From positions 17,253,318 to 17,317,317 of the forward strand of contig CM074188.1 in assembly GCA_037179385.1 (NCBI GenBank): a stretch of DNA of 64,000 bases, given 5' to 3'. Below the pieces are notes generated by a model. It did no database searches. It was not told the origin of the DNA and worked only from the letters and a program-made list of their open reading frames with translations. Position numbers and translations under genes: made by a program. Positions 49,924-60,551 of this stretch are shown one piece after another (position 1 is the stretch's first letter; every line of letters starts with the position of its first letter). Origin of the DNA: Holothuria scabra (Eukaryota; Echinodermata; Holothuroidea; Aspidochirotida; Holothuriidae).

Positions 49924-50797
49924 AGAAAAAGTAGGGAAAGGATGAAAAGGGTGAAGAAACACTTTTATGCAATAGTTTATAGTTTCGTCAAGGATAATTT
50001 TTTTAGCTGAATATGTTTGCAATAAATAAAACGATAAGAACTTATCTTGAAAAAGAGCATTTTTGCAACAAATTGAAGGAATATGTAAAGAGAGAACATA
50101 TCTCAGTTACATTATTTTGCGCATATATACTTCTTCTACTTACTATTTAAAAAAAAAAAACGGGTTCTGTCTCCTATACCTTTATCAAACCCAATCTCCT
50201 CAAAAATATCAGGGACAAGTGAGGTGAAGCTCCAGTGGAACTTAATTTTCCCTTTATGAGTAGGTTCCGAGTAAATATAACTCTCTGTGTCTATGGCATT
50301 TGTTCTAGCCTATTCCAACATCTTGATTCCTTCAGGTAAGTATTAAGGACATGTAAGATACGTAAGGCTACATTCAGAACGTTGAAAGACTGGTGTCGAA
50401 TTGTCTTCAGCATGTCATTCCAGGTCTATTTTTACACAACACAAACAGAACAATGCAAATAATACTATACAGAAGGTGAAGGCCTCCAAAAGTTTGAACT
50501 TGAAAAGAAAGAGCGCCCATGAGAGGCCGAACACAAAGTAATATACAAAAATGGGAGGGATATACATTGAGCGAACAGCCGGTATTCTTGGATAAGAAAT
50601 ATCTCTTGTCTATCCACAAACACCATAAATTACAAATGCAAAGACTCCGTAATTATCTTGCATATTGCTTATTCAAGTTTGGAGTTTTTGGAAGTTGGAG
50701 TTTCAGTTTGACAACTTATGTAGAAAATCGACTAGCCACAACACCGGATTTAAAAATACCAAGGTCTCGACAACGCCAAACCCAAACGAGGATTAAA

Positions 50798-50798
<1 letters not shown>

Positions 50799-50828
<30 letters not shown>
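50799..50828 (+). repeat. (GT)n-(G)n microsatellite
   Basis: About seven GT units followed by a run of 16 G. Confidence 0.95.
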
Positions 50829-52463
50829 ACTCCCGAGAGAGTTGTCTTTCACTGCAATACTAAAAGTTTCCCTTTAAATGTTTTACCTTTTGTAAGCTTT
50901 ATTTCCCACTTACAGTTGGGAACGGACTACGGACCTCGGTCTTTGCTCATTGAAATTTGCCTATGAAGAAGTGAATGAAATGCCAACTAGTTTCGCAGCC
51001 GATTTAAGTGATGCCTGGCGAATTTTTTAGTTTGGAGTCCTCCAAAAGCACGACACAGAAGTCACATGCAGTGATTAAAAGGCAATGTGACGTATTCAGA
51101 CCAGATAGCTACACCTCTTTAAGGAACTAAACAGTTTTAATCTAGTGGAAATTATTTGTCTGCAGGGCACCTTGACAAAATACCGCGAGAAGGGACTTTA
51201 TCACCTTCCCCAACATGCTATAGCTTCAGACAAATTCTATAAATTGAGAATTTATAAAAATTGGCAAGTTGTGGGCCCATATGTGTAAATAGGGGAAGGG
51301 CTATTGGGCCTAAATGATTTTGCGACAACAGAGGCGATTACATTGTTCCTGAAAGTCCCATATACATAACGCTCAAAGGCTCAACTGCTCTTTAAATCGC
51401 TTGTCCTATTAAACACAGCAAAAAGCTTTGTCGTCAGGATAACGATCGCTATGTGATTGGAAAATTGGGAATTTTGTGCAAATTGAAAGTCTTTCCTCCG
51501 GAGGCTAAATTTTATCATGGAACTGATATGTACCGCAAAAATTTCCGCCCCCTTTTCCAGGTTGCATTTGCTATGGTTTCAATCTCCACCCCCCTTTTAT
51601 GAAATTAATAGAACAGTTAAAAGTTATTTTATTACCTCAAATGTAGCCATTTCTCATCTATATAGACCACCGACACTTTAGTAACAAAAATTCCTCAAAG
51701 GGGAGGAAATTCCGAAATTGTGCGGACATGGTTTGTGTTTTCTCGACGCCCCTTCGGAACGCTGAAAGTTTTGCTCGTGTGAATGTCGTGCACGGATTGC
51801 GCCGCAGTAGGCTAGCCGTTACCTATACGTGAGTGTATAATGTTACACGCACAAAGGTCCTTCAAAAATTGGGCAACATTCTCGCAATTCGTTACAAAAT
51901 CTCTAAATCAAATAGAACTCCTACGCTTATGGAACTCAGGACTTGTTTCTTTGAAAATATATTTCATGATAGGGTGACTGTCAACAAAATACTGTACAGC
52001 TTAAGAGAAAATGAAGCACGCCCTCGTTTTAATTATTACGGCTGTGAGCGATATTGGTAGCTTGAAGAGGTAAATTAGCTATACAAAATGTAGAATAATG
52101 GTTCCCTCGCAGATTACAAACATGAAAATGAAATATTAGTTACGCAGAGAAAGCTTTGCACTTAAGTAATATATTAGTTTCGATAAGTGTTAAATACCGT
52201 AGCTTATTTGCATTTTGACCCATAAATCATTTTAACACATTTATTTTATCTAATCATTAAATGTAAAATTGAGTAGCGCATGAGAAACACACATGTTGAC
52301 TACCGGATGTCGATGAGTACGTGTTACCCGAGGATTTCTTAAAATGTGGACAGAGACGTCTACTAACGTCTTGAATGTCGCCACATGTAGCATGCACGGA
52401 ATTGAGGACGTGTTTGATTCCATGGCTTATGTAATATAGCAAATCGTGATGAAATTAAACTCA

Positions 52464-52695
52464 AAATAGACAGACTTCTCGGCCTCTTGGATAACATCAT
52501 GTGAAGTATCTGTTCTTTTCAGCAAGTCTAGAGTGGAGCCACACATGGCAGACCAAAGAGGTAAATGGTTTGATGGTCGTGAGGTTGGTCAAGTGTTATC
52601 CGTCAAAGGGACTTATCTTTGGGAAGCAGTTTAAAGTTTGGTTTCGCCGAACGGCCCTTTGGCAGAGGGTCGGGAAGACGTTGTAAAAAGACAGA
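52464..52695 (+). mobile_element. U2-snRNA-headed SINE, copy 1 with TSD
   Basis: The element spans about 52475-52684. The head (52475-52522) reads CTTCTCGGCCTCTTGG and then GTATCTGTTCTTTTCAG, matching the 5' end of U2 snRNA from about nucleotide 5 to 50. The ~160-bp body is not U2 and is shared with the copy at 62666-62866. AAATAGACAGA (52464-52474) and AAAAAGACAGA (52685-52695) flank it, an 11-bp duplication with one mismatch, the mark of LINE-type retroposition. The U2 branch-point recognition word GTAGTA reads GAAGTA here, so this is not a functional U2 gene. Confidence 0.75.
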
Positions 52696-53084
52696 GGACA
52701 ATGTTGTTAAAATGCCACAGGTTACTCATTTTGCTGACGATACTGACAGGTTTTAGCGAATGAGATCCACAACGGCTGGCCTAGTGTGACGTGAACTTCA
52801 ATGTTAGTAAAACTTTCCCTAAATGTTGCAAAAACGAACGTTATATTGTTTTTAATAAAGTTGACAGAGATAGGAAGGGGATTTAGGGAAGAGTGAACGA
52901 TGCCAATTAGCCCGTTAATTAGTTCGTTCACGCCAAATAACGAACGCGCCGTCATGGTCCTCAATTAAAAATAAGCCAAAATGGGCCAAAAGAAGCCAAG
53001 AGATGGCGCTCTGCAATTAATAGTGACGGACAGCAGTTTCCTTACGATGGTAACGCAAGAACTACCTCTCGTCAAAAGGCTTCA
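52696..53084. other. No gene recognised
   Basis: Nothing recognised on either strand. Confidence 0.4.
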
Positions 53085-53127
53085 TTCAGAGCAGGGAGGT
53101 GTTATTATAACACCTCCCTGTTCAGAG
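53085..53127. mobile_element. Micro-palindromic element (29 bp) with 7-bp TSD
   Basis: The core 53092-53120 is a perfect palindrome of two 14-base arms around a single T, beginning CAGGGAGGTGTTAT. TTCAGAG stands directly before (53085-53091) and after it (53121-53127). The first 11 bases match the ends of the 36-bp element at 42549-42584 with one mismatch. Confidence 0.6.
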
Positions 53128-53864
53128 TATAGCAGGGAAATGTTACCGTATTCTAGCTTCATGTTTGGAAGAATTTCATTTGGGAAGGGACTGGTATTCT
53201 AGTGTCCCCTAATTTTGGCTTTTGGAAGAGCGCTGAGATGTTAAACGGCGTTAAGTGACATTTTAAGAATATTTAACTCGCACGACGGCCAAATGGAGGG
53301 CTTAATCACTTCTTGCTCGGCTAAAATGCTTCCAATTATTTCTCCCCGACTGGCTTATCTTTCCCGACAATTTACAGAGTTGGAGACCATGATGTACCCC
53401 CAATTCCGCACGATACCACAAAAAGAATGGAGGCAAGTTTTCCTAGCACTACATTGCAATTGATATTAGAATTTTCCGTCATACAAAGTTGAGAAACTTC
53501 CAATCAAAACAGTCTCTTAAAAGTTGCGAAACAATTTCTCTGGTGGCTTCTCTCGTTTTTATAATCCTTATTAATTGTAAGCTCTGAAAATTTTGGGTAG
53601 CTTTGGGATTTGGTTTGTTGAGGGCATCCCACTCCCATACTGTTTACAAAGAAAACCATAGAAACACATCATGCATCCTCTCTTTGTAGGCCTAACACCA
53701 CTTTTCGATAAGCGGTGGTAAAGTTAACGAGTAAATGGTACAATTTAAACGTCAACGGACAGCATTTGATTGATGACGAGGGCTACAATGTATGTTCTTA
53801 AACTGTAATTTTCATCCATTATTCATTGTTGGTGTTGTTAATGTTCAAATCACTTTCTCTCCCC
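53128..53864. other. No gene recognised
   Basis: Nothing recognised on either strand. Confidence 0.4.
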
Positions 53865-53975
53865 ATTTTGTTAAAGCATCCCTTACTGAAGTTATGCGGG
53901 ACGTGTCTCCAATTTTCATGTGTGCATGTAGGCCACGGACTTCCTATATACATGGACAGAGCATGCAACGCGGAC
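53865..53975 (+). repeat. 111-bp direct repeat, left copy
   Basis: Aligns without gaps to 54499-54609, with only three differences that I can see. It runs from ATTTTGTTAAAG to CATGCAACGCGGAC and abuts the 3' end of the LINE fragment. It reads as an unusually long target-site duplication or a local duplication. Confidence 0.85.
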
Positions 53976-54498
53976 CTCTTACCTTACCTATCCTCTTCGT
54001 GCCGAGTGGAACATAAGGCCTTCACGCTCTTTCTCCAAGAAACTCTATCCCTTGCCTGAAACCTTGCTTCATCCCAAGTTCTCCACCCAAACTCCTTTCT
54101 TTCGATTTCTACTGTTCTTCTCCATGTTGTTTTAGGTCTTCCAACTCTCCTTCTTCCTTCAGGTTTCCATGTCAATGCAGTCATACAGTAGCTTTCCTTA
54201 TCTTTTCTCAATAAGTGACCCAACCAATTCCATCTTCTTCTTTTCACTTCTTGGCTGATCTTCTTCACTTGAGTTACCTCATTTAATTCATCACAGAAGA
54301 TGACATTTGGCCAAAATATTTGCATGATTCTTTTAAGGCACTGGTATTGAAATGAGTCCAGTTTCTTTTCATCACTATTCATTTTCCAGGTTTCGCAACC
54401 ATAAAGCAAAACTGGTCTTACAATGGTTTTGTACAGTTTAATTTTTGTTTTCCTGTTAAAATGCTTCGACTTCCATACTTTGTTTAACTTTGTGAACA
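53976..54498 (-). mobile_element. RTE-like LINE, 5'-truncated 3' end
   Basis: On the - strand an uninterrupted frame encodes the C-terminal part of a non-LTR reverse transcriptase, about 170 residues. It includes KTIVRPVLLYGCETWKMN, RRRWNWLGHLLRKDKES, GRRRVGRPKTTWRRT and a terminal ALCSTRHEEDR before TAA. The catalytic palm and endonuclease are absent, so it is a dead 5'-truncated insertion. The stop lies within 11 bp of the element end, with a GGTAAGGTAAG-like tail. A very short 3' UTR and simple-repeat tail are typical of RTE-type LINEs. The frame continues artificially into the flanking repeat. Clade assignment is from recalled motifs. Confidence 0.85.
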
Positions 54499-54609
54499 AT
54501 TTTGTTAAAGGATCCCTTACTGAAGTTATGTGGGACGTGTCTCCAATTTTCATGTGTGCATATAGGCCACGGACTTCCTATATACATGGACAGAGCATGC
54601 AACGCGGAC
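54499..54609 (+). repeat. 111-bp direct repeat, right copy
   Basis: Partner of 53865-53975. Its right part (54568-54609) is also the left terminal repeat of the element at 54568-54973. The LINE insertion therefore came after that element. Confidence 0.85.
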
Positions 54610-54973
54610 ATCCTATCCATAAATTGTCGCCACCGACTGGGACAAAAAAAGGCGCACCAAGATGGCCGCCGTGAAGCTATAATTTGTATAATTTGACGGC
54701 GACTCTGTAATATTTTGAACGAAAGTTTAACTTGAACGAGAAACAATATCATATTCCTGCAATACGTGAAGTGATTTTGACCTTACCTTGTGCTATTTTG
54801 AAAATATGTCAACTTTCTTGCAAAATCTGTTGAACTGAACTACTTGAGCAAGTCCAAACTTTCACACACAAGACCATAACAGACAGCCATCCAAGCTTGC
54901 TACGCCTATAGTTGCACGTACACTAGCGACAATCTGCGGATAGTACGCTCTCTCCATACAAAGGAAGTCCGTG
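54568..54973 (-). mobile_element. Dispersed TIR element, copy B (partner at 4214-4530)
   Basis: The left end CACGGACTTCCTATATACAT is inverted at the right, which reads CACGGACTTCCTTTGTATGG in reverse complement. The interior, read on the - strand, matches 4214-4530 in order. It carries GCGCACCAAGATGGCCGCC at 54650-54668, a YY1-like core (AAGATGGC). No coding capacity is visible. Target duplication is not resolved because the LINE insertion disturbs the left side. Confidence 0.6.
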
Positions 54974-55264
54974 TATAGGCCTACTCCTCCGATTGCGGGA
55001 ATGAGGCTCCTTGTCCCCGTTAAGATATGACTAGCACCTCGTGGACATTTTTCAATCTCGCGACAGTATTGTTTTATTTTGCCCATAGGAATGGCATATT
55101 CTTCAATACGTAAGACCCAAATTTTCCTTATTAAACCAGAATGCAAAAATGCTTTGAGGTTTCGTTGATATAGGTCTAATATATTCCAAATAAAGTCATG
55201 GCGTTCAATATCTTATCAGTCAAATGTTTTACTAACAAGTTGTAAAAACAATTTTTGTGTTACC

Positions 55265-55420
55265 CTAGATGACCTTTGACCAACACCAGGGACTATCTTC
55301 CCACCATAACACATCAATCATATACCAAATAAGAACTATCCAAGTTCCCTTAACTTAAAAATAATGTGTTAACAATGTTTTCCTGGTTTGACCTCAAGTG
55401 AACCTAGATGACCTTTGACC
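55265..55420 (+). repeat. Two-unit repeat carrying perfect DR1 words
   Basis: CTAGATGACCTTTGACC occurs at 55265-55281 and again at 55404-55420, 139 bp apart. Each is followed by a C-A-rich CACCA word, suggesting two units of a tandem repeat. TGACCTTTGACC is a DR1 nuclear-receptor site in reverse orientation. Confidence 0.5.
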
Positions 55421-55919
55421 TTCACCAAAAACAAAAGGATTTTCTTCTTAATGTGGAGCATCTGTGTACAAATTTTGAAAACTGTCAAACATTCCTATCT
55501 TGAGTTATACCGTTAAAGAGCAAAGATTTTCTTCAATAAAATCAAATTTTTCCACATGCTTTCACTAAAGGTTTTGTTTCCATTTTTTAAATAAAACAAG
55601 CCGCCAAAAGTTCTTTTGCTCGTCAAGAGAGTCGAAATTTTTTCTTCCAAAAAGAATCATTCATAATTTTTTTCCGATTTTTATGAGGCTTCAGGTAATT
55701 GATCGCATATTTAGTGGCCCGTCGCCAAGGGGAGCCTGGGGACACGTCCCCCCGGAAAGCCTCGTGCCTCCAAGTTCGGAAGTTCCCCTACCTCCAAATG
55801 AGATTGAGATTTTCAAAAAGCATTGGTTTGTCCTCTGTATTTAGAGTGTAACTACCATATTTCGTGCAATTTGATTCTTCTTTGGACAAGAAATGGCAGT
55901 ATTTTCTATTCTCTTCAAA

Positions 55920-56040
55920 TGAAAAAAAGTCGCCCAAAACGTCTGAGAAATGCCATTTCCAGCTGGCTGAGGGGTTGCATTTTTTCCAAAGTTTTTGTAT
56001 GCTCTGTGCCAGTTGAAGGTGGCGCTCAGCTCCGTCAGGC
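55920..56040 (+). repeat. Stray unit of the ~182-bp repeat
   Basis: Contains GAGAAATGCCATTTCC, GCTGGCTGAGGGGT and AGGTGGCGCTCAGC in the same order and spacing as the units at 45100-45600. Confidence 0.6.
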
Positions 56041-56884
56041 AGCCTTTCAGGCAGGATAACAGCTTTCCCTTAAAAGAGTCACATTTAACTGTCCGTCAAC
56101 TGTTTTCTCTAAAGGTCATCCCCCCTTCAATGTCCCTGCCCTTTCTAAAATGTCTGTCGGGTGCTCTCCTGGTAGTTTTGTTACCAATGAAATCTCACTT
56201 TAAAATCTCATTGTAACACTTTAAGATAACAAACTTATTCATAGACCATTTCAAGTGAATTACCCTTAAATAGTAGCCTTAAAACCTCACAAATACCCTA
56301 AATCCTACTACCCCACCAGCTGGGGCTCTAAGGCGGGCCCTTGGACCTCAGCCGTGAGGGTTTTACCAGTTCCTCTCCTGGCAAAATCCTTAAGCCCTCA
56401 CCCTCCCCGCGGTTCCCTAGAATTAAAAAGTTTGAAGGCCTGCTGGTGAAAAAGGTAAAAGGGGCTATAGTTAACTGGTACACCCAAAGGTACCTCAGTC
56501 CGGACTCTGTGCCGAATTTGTCGGCTGGGCAACCGCTTTGAGCCAGCTGGGTAACCCTATTGTGTTTCAAAAGCATGCTACAATGTACAGTTTTTCATGC
56601 TCTGTAGTACTCGTTCTGGCATTTGCTAACCTAACCTGGAAAGTTAACATTATTTTGTTCTGCATCGTTCTGCAGTTTTTCGTGGTCTGAAGCATGAATT
56701 CTGACAACAGAACAGCTATAATTGTCCCAACTGGATTCCGTTTTGGAGTAGCTTGTTAAAAGGGAAGTTACGATAATTGTACTTGCAATACCTGCTCTTC
56801 AGAGCACCCTGTTTTGTTTTTGGGACTCTTATTGGTATGTACTTGCAACTACATTGAGTTTTTATGGACTGAGGGGGCAATTAC

Positions 56885-57935
56885 CTAAATTGGGTTGAGT
56901 TATCTCCAGAATCGTACCCAGTGTACCGTAATTGATGGGCAGACCTCCAACGAAAGTCTGGTTAGCTCTGGAGTTCCACAGGGTACTGTCCTTGGACCCC
57001 CGTTCTTTTTATGTTCCATAAATGACCTCCCAGATGTTGTTGCCATCCAGATCATGCTCTTTGCATACGATGCCCTTCTTTATCGGCAGATAAAATCTCC
57101 CCTCGACCAAAATATCTTACAATCTGACCATGATTGGTCAAATGACTGGTGTATGGAATTTAATCCAAATAAATGTTATGTTCTCTCCACTACCTTGAAA
57201 ACAAAACCCCTTAAATATACCTATCAACTGGCAGGACAAAATCTTGAGTCTGTTAAATCATGATCCTGTTATCTTGGAGTTACCTTGGACTCCAAGCTTT
57301 CTTGGTTCCCTCATATCAATAATGTAGTTGCTAAAGCAACTAGGTCTTTAAACTTTCTATCCCGTAACTTGTATGGCTGTCCATCCCATGTTAAAGAAAA
57401 GGCCTACTTCATTTATGTTCGTCCTCAACTTGAGTACGCCTCCCAAGTTTGGTCTCCTCAAACTACCTCAAGGAAAAAGAAACTCGAAAATATCCAAACT
57501 AGGGCAGGTAGGTTTGTCACTGGATGCTTCAGGAGAACTCAAAGTATCACTCATATCATGTCTTCTCTAAATTGGCCCATTCTTGAATGTAGACATGATA
57601 TTTCTGACCTCTCCACTTGTCACAAGATCTTACCTAACAAATAGGCCGTCCCTACTCAGAATATTTTCGTCCCCCATTCCAGTAACACTAGGACAAATTC
57701 ATAGTCTTTTAAAAATATTCCCTGTAGTGTTGGTGCATTTGGCATACTTTCCTAGAACCATATCCAGTTGGAACAAGCTCCCCCCGGACATAGCCCAACT
57801 GGAAAATTAGACCACTTCAAGAGGGCAATAAACAACTGGTTTCAACACCAATAAACCCGCCCTGAACACCAACTATCCTCCGTCGGATGCCTTGTTTGGG
57901 CGCATTGGAGTATCAGAAAGAAGAAGAAGAACAAG
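56885..57935 (+). mobile_element. CR1/Jockey-type LINE, 5'-truncated and dead
   Basis: The + strand encodes the middle and C-terminal part of a non-LTR reverse transcriptase. It starts near the SYLQNRTQ region and keeps the motif-B word SSGVPQGTVLGP. The catalytic box reads FAYDA where this family has FADDA, so one of two metal-binding Asp is lost. An in-frame stop (57261-57263) precedes CYLGVTLDSKLSW. Further on are YVRPQLEYASQVWSPQ and IQTRAGRFVTG. A frameshift lies after about 57580, with WNKLPPDI near the C-terminus in another frame. The element ends in a GAAGAAGAA-type tail near 57932. Confidence 0.85.
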
Positions 57936-57953
57936 AAGTGCAGTGCCACCTTG

Positions 57954-57966
57954 GTTGCTAAGTAAC
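57954..57966 (+). promoter_or_regulatory. X-box (RFX-factor site)
   Basis: GTTGCTAAGTAAC is two near-inverted half-sites with one base between. It matches the RFX X-box (GTNRCC, spacer, RGYAAC) except for one C-to-T. It lies 74 bp upstream of the ATG at 58041. RFX proteins drive ciliary genes in animals, so the site both marks the promoter and hints at the gene's role. Confidence 0.6.
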
Positions 57967-58040
57967 AATCAAACTTTCATGTGGTTCTACCGAACAAGGC
58001 GGGTTCTTTTTAAGAAGTGATAAAGCCGACAAAATTCAAT

Positions 58041-58118
58041 ATGAGTTCACTTTTAGACACTGGCTCGGACAGTAGAAGCCTTCAAAGAGCATTAAATAGG
58101 CAACAGGAAAGAATTAAG
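58041..58118 (+). CDS. Exon 1 of small coiled-coil, probably ciliary, protein
   Basis: The ATG opens 26 codons (MSSLLDTGSDSRSLQRALNR, then QQERIK) and ends exactly at a consensus donor AAG|GTAAGT in phase 0. With exons 2 and 3 it gives 83 residues of a Glu/Lys/Ala-rich helical protein that continues outside the window. There is no signal peptide or membrane segment. The X-box upstream, the short exons and the charged helical make-up suggest an axonemal microtubule inner or associated protein. CFAP141 (C1orf189) is my best guess but rests on general resemblance. The splice model is well supported; the name is not. Confidence 0.7.
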
Positions 58119-59391
58119 GTAAGTGTGTCCTACAACCTACCTGTATCCTAGGTTAAAATGTACTTGATCGCTTAGACAGTTCGGTGACTTACTGTATGTA
58201 TCTAATGCGCGAGCGTTAGTTATGCATCTCATATAATGGGGACCTAATCCGCGAAACGCTAGCAGCAAGCTACAGAAGATATCTTCAGTCTTCAGTTCCC
58301 AACTCCAAAAGGCTAAGACAGCCATCACAGAGGCGTCCCTTTTCTGTTCCAGAGAGTAATGCAATTTTTTAAATTGATATTTATTAGAGAAATTTGAACA
58401 TTCACAATTTATTGTACTGTTACCTTTTGAATTTTGAGGTCTACCTTTGTAGCTAATTGTTAAGTTAGGGCCTCATATTTTTTGGTACAATAAAATACCC
58501 ATTCACACTGAAGGTACAACCAAGTTGTATAGAGGGCTATGGGGTCACATAATTCGACCTTGGTTCAGTATGTAGCATATTCACACCAACTTAGGCTAGT
58601 CCTCAGTAAAGGACTGTGGTCGTTTGCTATAGTCACTAACGTTAGGCTTTGGCCTATAGCCCTGAGCTACACAGGCCTTAGGCCTAGTCCTTACTCGTAA
58701 CTGCCAAACTGGTGATCTTTTTTACTGTTGAAATTAACTTTCTTTTAACAGGAATGTTTCAACCTAGCCTAGCCTAGCTCATTTACTGCCATAGCTTTTT
58801 CTGAATATCTTTCTGGAGCACCCAAAGTCATTTTGATCAGTGCAATCTTCTGGGAAAGGTGAAAACTTTGGAATGAAATGAGCAACTTTTTCGTACAGCA
58901 GAATTTACAATGTGACAATGAACTCGTTTCCAACAGTATGCTAACAATCAAGTGAAACTGTTGCATTAGTGTGGACTACTTCCACACTAAATTTACTATA
59001 GAGAGTCATGAAATGTACATAAATAAAATGCAATAGTGATACATCACAATGTTATAGATGAGATGTTAACAAATATTTTATTGCTTAAATCACAATCTCA
59101 ATTGAAACACAATAGAACACTGATATGAATTTACATTAGACTCGATCATCTTGAGTTCCACAATCATGAAAAACAACTCCCCCACTCCCACTACGAATAC
59201 TGTGTCTTTTTGAATAAATACCATTATTAGGATCATTGGTCTACATACAAATAGAATTGTACAAATAAAATAGCAGGGCTTGCCAGCTAGCTAGAATACT
59301 GAAGTCTGATGTGTATGAGGCATTTAAACACTGAATTAATCTGGATCTGGAAAAAAACTACACAACACTGCAGGTGGAGTCAAGCATGTAG

Positions 59392-59485
59392 TCAGTTAGT
59401 TAGTTAGATTGCGCTTTACGGCCAAGTTTCCAACCTATTGGTTCAAGTCAAGCTGGCCACAGCCTTTTTTCCAGCGTGTGGGGTT
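59392..59485 (-). mobile_element. tRNA-derived SINE, 3'-tail fragment
   Basis: Matches the tail half of the SINE at 7335-7579: TTTACGGCCAAGTTTCCAAC, GGTTCAAGTC and GGCCAC....TTTTCCAG. It begins with repeated TTAG, the tail read on the opposite strand. The tRNA-like head is absent. Confidence 0.65.
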
Positions 59486-60244
59486 TTTGTTCTCATGGAA
59501 AATCAATCTTCCTGTCTAAGAATGTTCAAGGTCGGCACTGGTATACACTGCATGCACGACGTATGCTTCTTTTGTGTGTGTAATACAGTAGAACTACATG
59601 CAAAGAACAGTAGAAGGCTTACTATTTAGGATGTTAAGTATGATCAAATGTAGGCCTAATGATTGTGGGCCATGTGGTCCATCTATGACACATCACTGTA
59701 CCAGTAACAGCAGGTTGGAGTTAAAACAATGTATTGTGAGTATTGCGCAAAAAGTGTAGTCTTTTGGCTATAATGGCCTATGATGATTTGGCAACTTATC
59801 CACGTGGCCATTTCATATGACACTGTTGGACTACTCTTAGGGTTTGGGGTTGGTGTCAGGTTTAAGGTTGGGATTAAGGAGCAAATTGCTGGCTACTAGG
59901 TGGAACTACTGATGAGTGGATATGGATATTCTATTTTTTACAGGATGCATGCCAATTATCAGTATCTGTGCCTGTTTTTGGTGTACAGTTCAGCTCAGTT
60001 CAGTTTGGTTTACAAACACTTTTACATAGGTGCATATGAAAAACAATACGCAATGGTGAAATGTAGAGTTTTAAACAGGCTGAGCTAGAAAGATAGTAGT
60101 GTGTATTGTAGCTACTAGCTAGCAACCTTTTTTGAAAAAAGAACGGTAAAAAGAATAGGAATTAAACAGAACACTTAACATGCACAGCATTAAAGCCAGA
60201 AGAACTATACAAATGCATGGAGGAGGTCCAATTTGGCATGAAGC

Positions 60245-60549
60245 TTAAAGGGCCAAACCTATCACCCCAAACTACAATTTTGGGATGGGGGTACCAAAAT
60301 TCTCAATTGGTTCAGCTCTTTTATTGACAGCTAATTCAAACAATGCAGAGTACCAAAGCTGATATTACACAGTATGAATGGTACTGAGAGTGTTTTGATG
60401 TATAAATTGAGTTTTTCTTTTACTCACCTTGAAGAAATAAACTGAGATTGTATCTGGATGAGCATGAATTTCAGACAATTGTGGGAGGGGCTTAAGTAAG
60501 AGGGTTATGAGAATTGGTACTGTTTGGGATGAGAGAACTGGGCCTTTAA
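60245..60549. mobile_element. TTAA-flanked MITE, family 3
   Basis: The 297-bp element 60249-60545 lies between TTAA words (60245-60248 and 60546-60549). The left end AGGGCCAAACCTATCACCCC is imperfectly inverted at the right, where the reverse complement reads AGGCCCAGTTCTCTCATCCC. It uses the same target as family 2 but the ends differ, so it is a separate family. It sits next to the LINE fragment on its right. Confidence 0.6.
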
Positions 60550-60551
60550 GA

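Larger units (their letters stand above)
49243..52463. other. No gene recognised
   Basis: Holds a 26-bp direct tandem duplication and a GT/G tract, listed separately. Open frames are short and featureless. Confidence 0.4.
54974..56884. other. Repeat-derived intergenic sequence, no gene
   Basis: Includes the repeat pair at 55265-55420 and one diverged unit of the ~182-bp repeat at 55920-56040. The remainder shows only short frames. The interval around 56280-56560 is GC-richer than its neighbours but unrecognised. Confidence 0.4.

Noticed and set aside
52475..52522. A functional U2 snRNA gene
   Set aside because: Only the first ~48 nt match; branch-point word mutated, the rest of U2 absent, and the body shared with another copy.
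54568..54973. Treating the inverted ends as a simple 400-bp hairpin
   Set aside because: Only the ends are inverted; the interior is unique sequence shared with 4214-4530, so a TIR element fits better.
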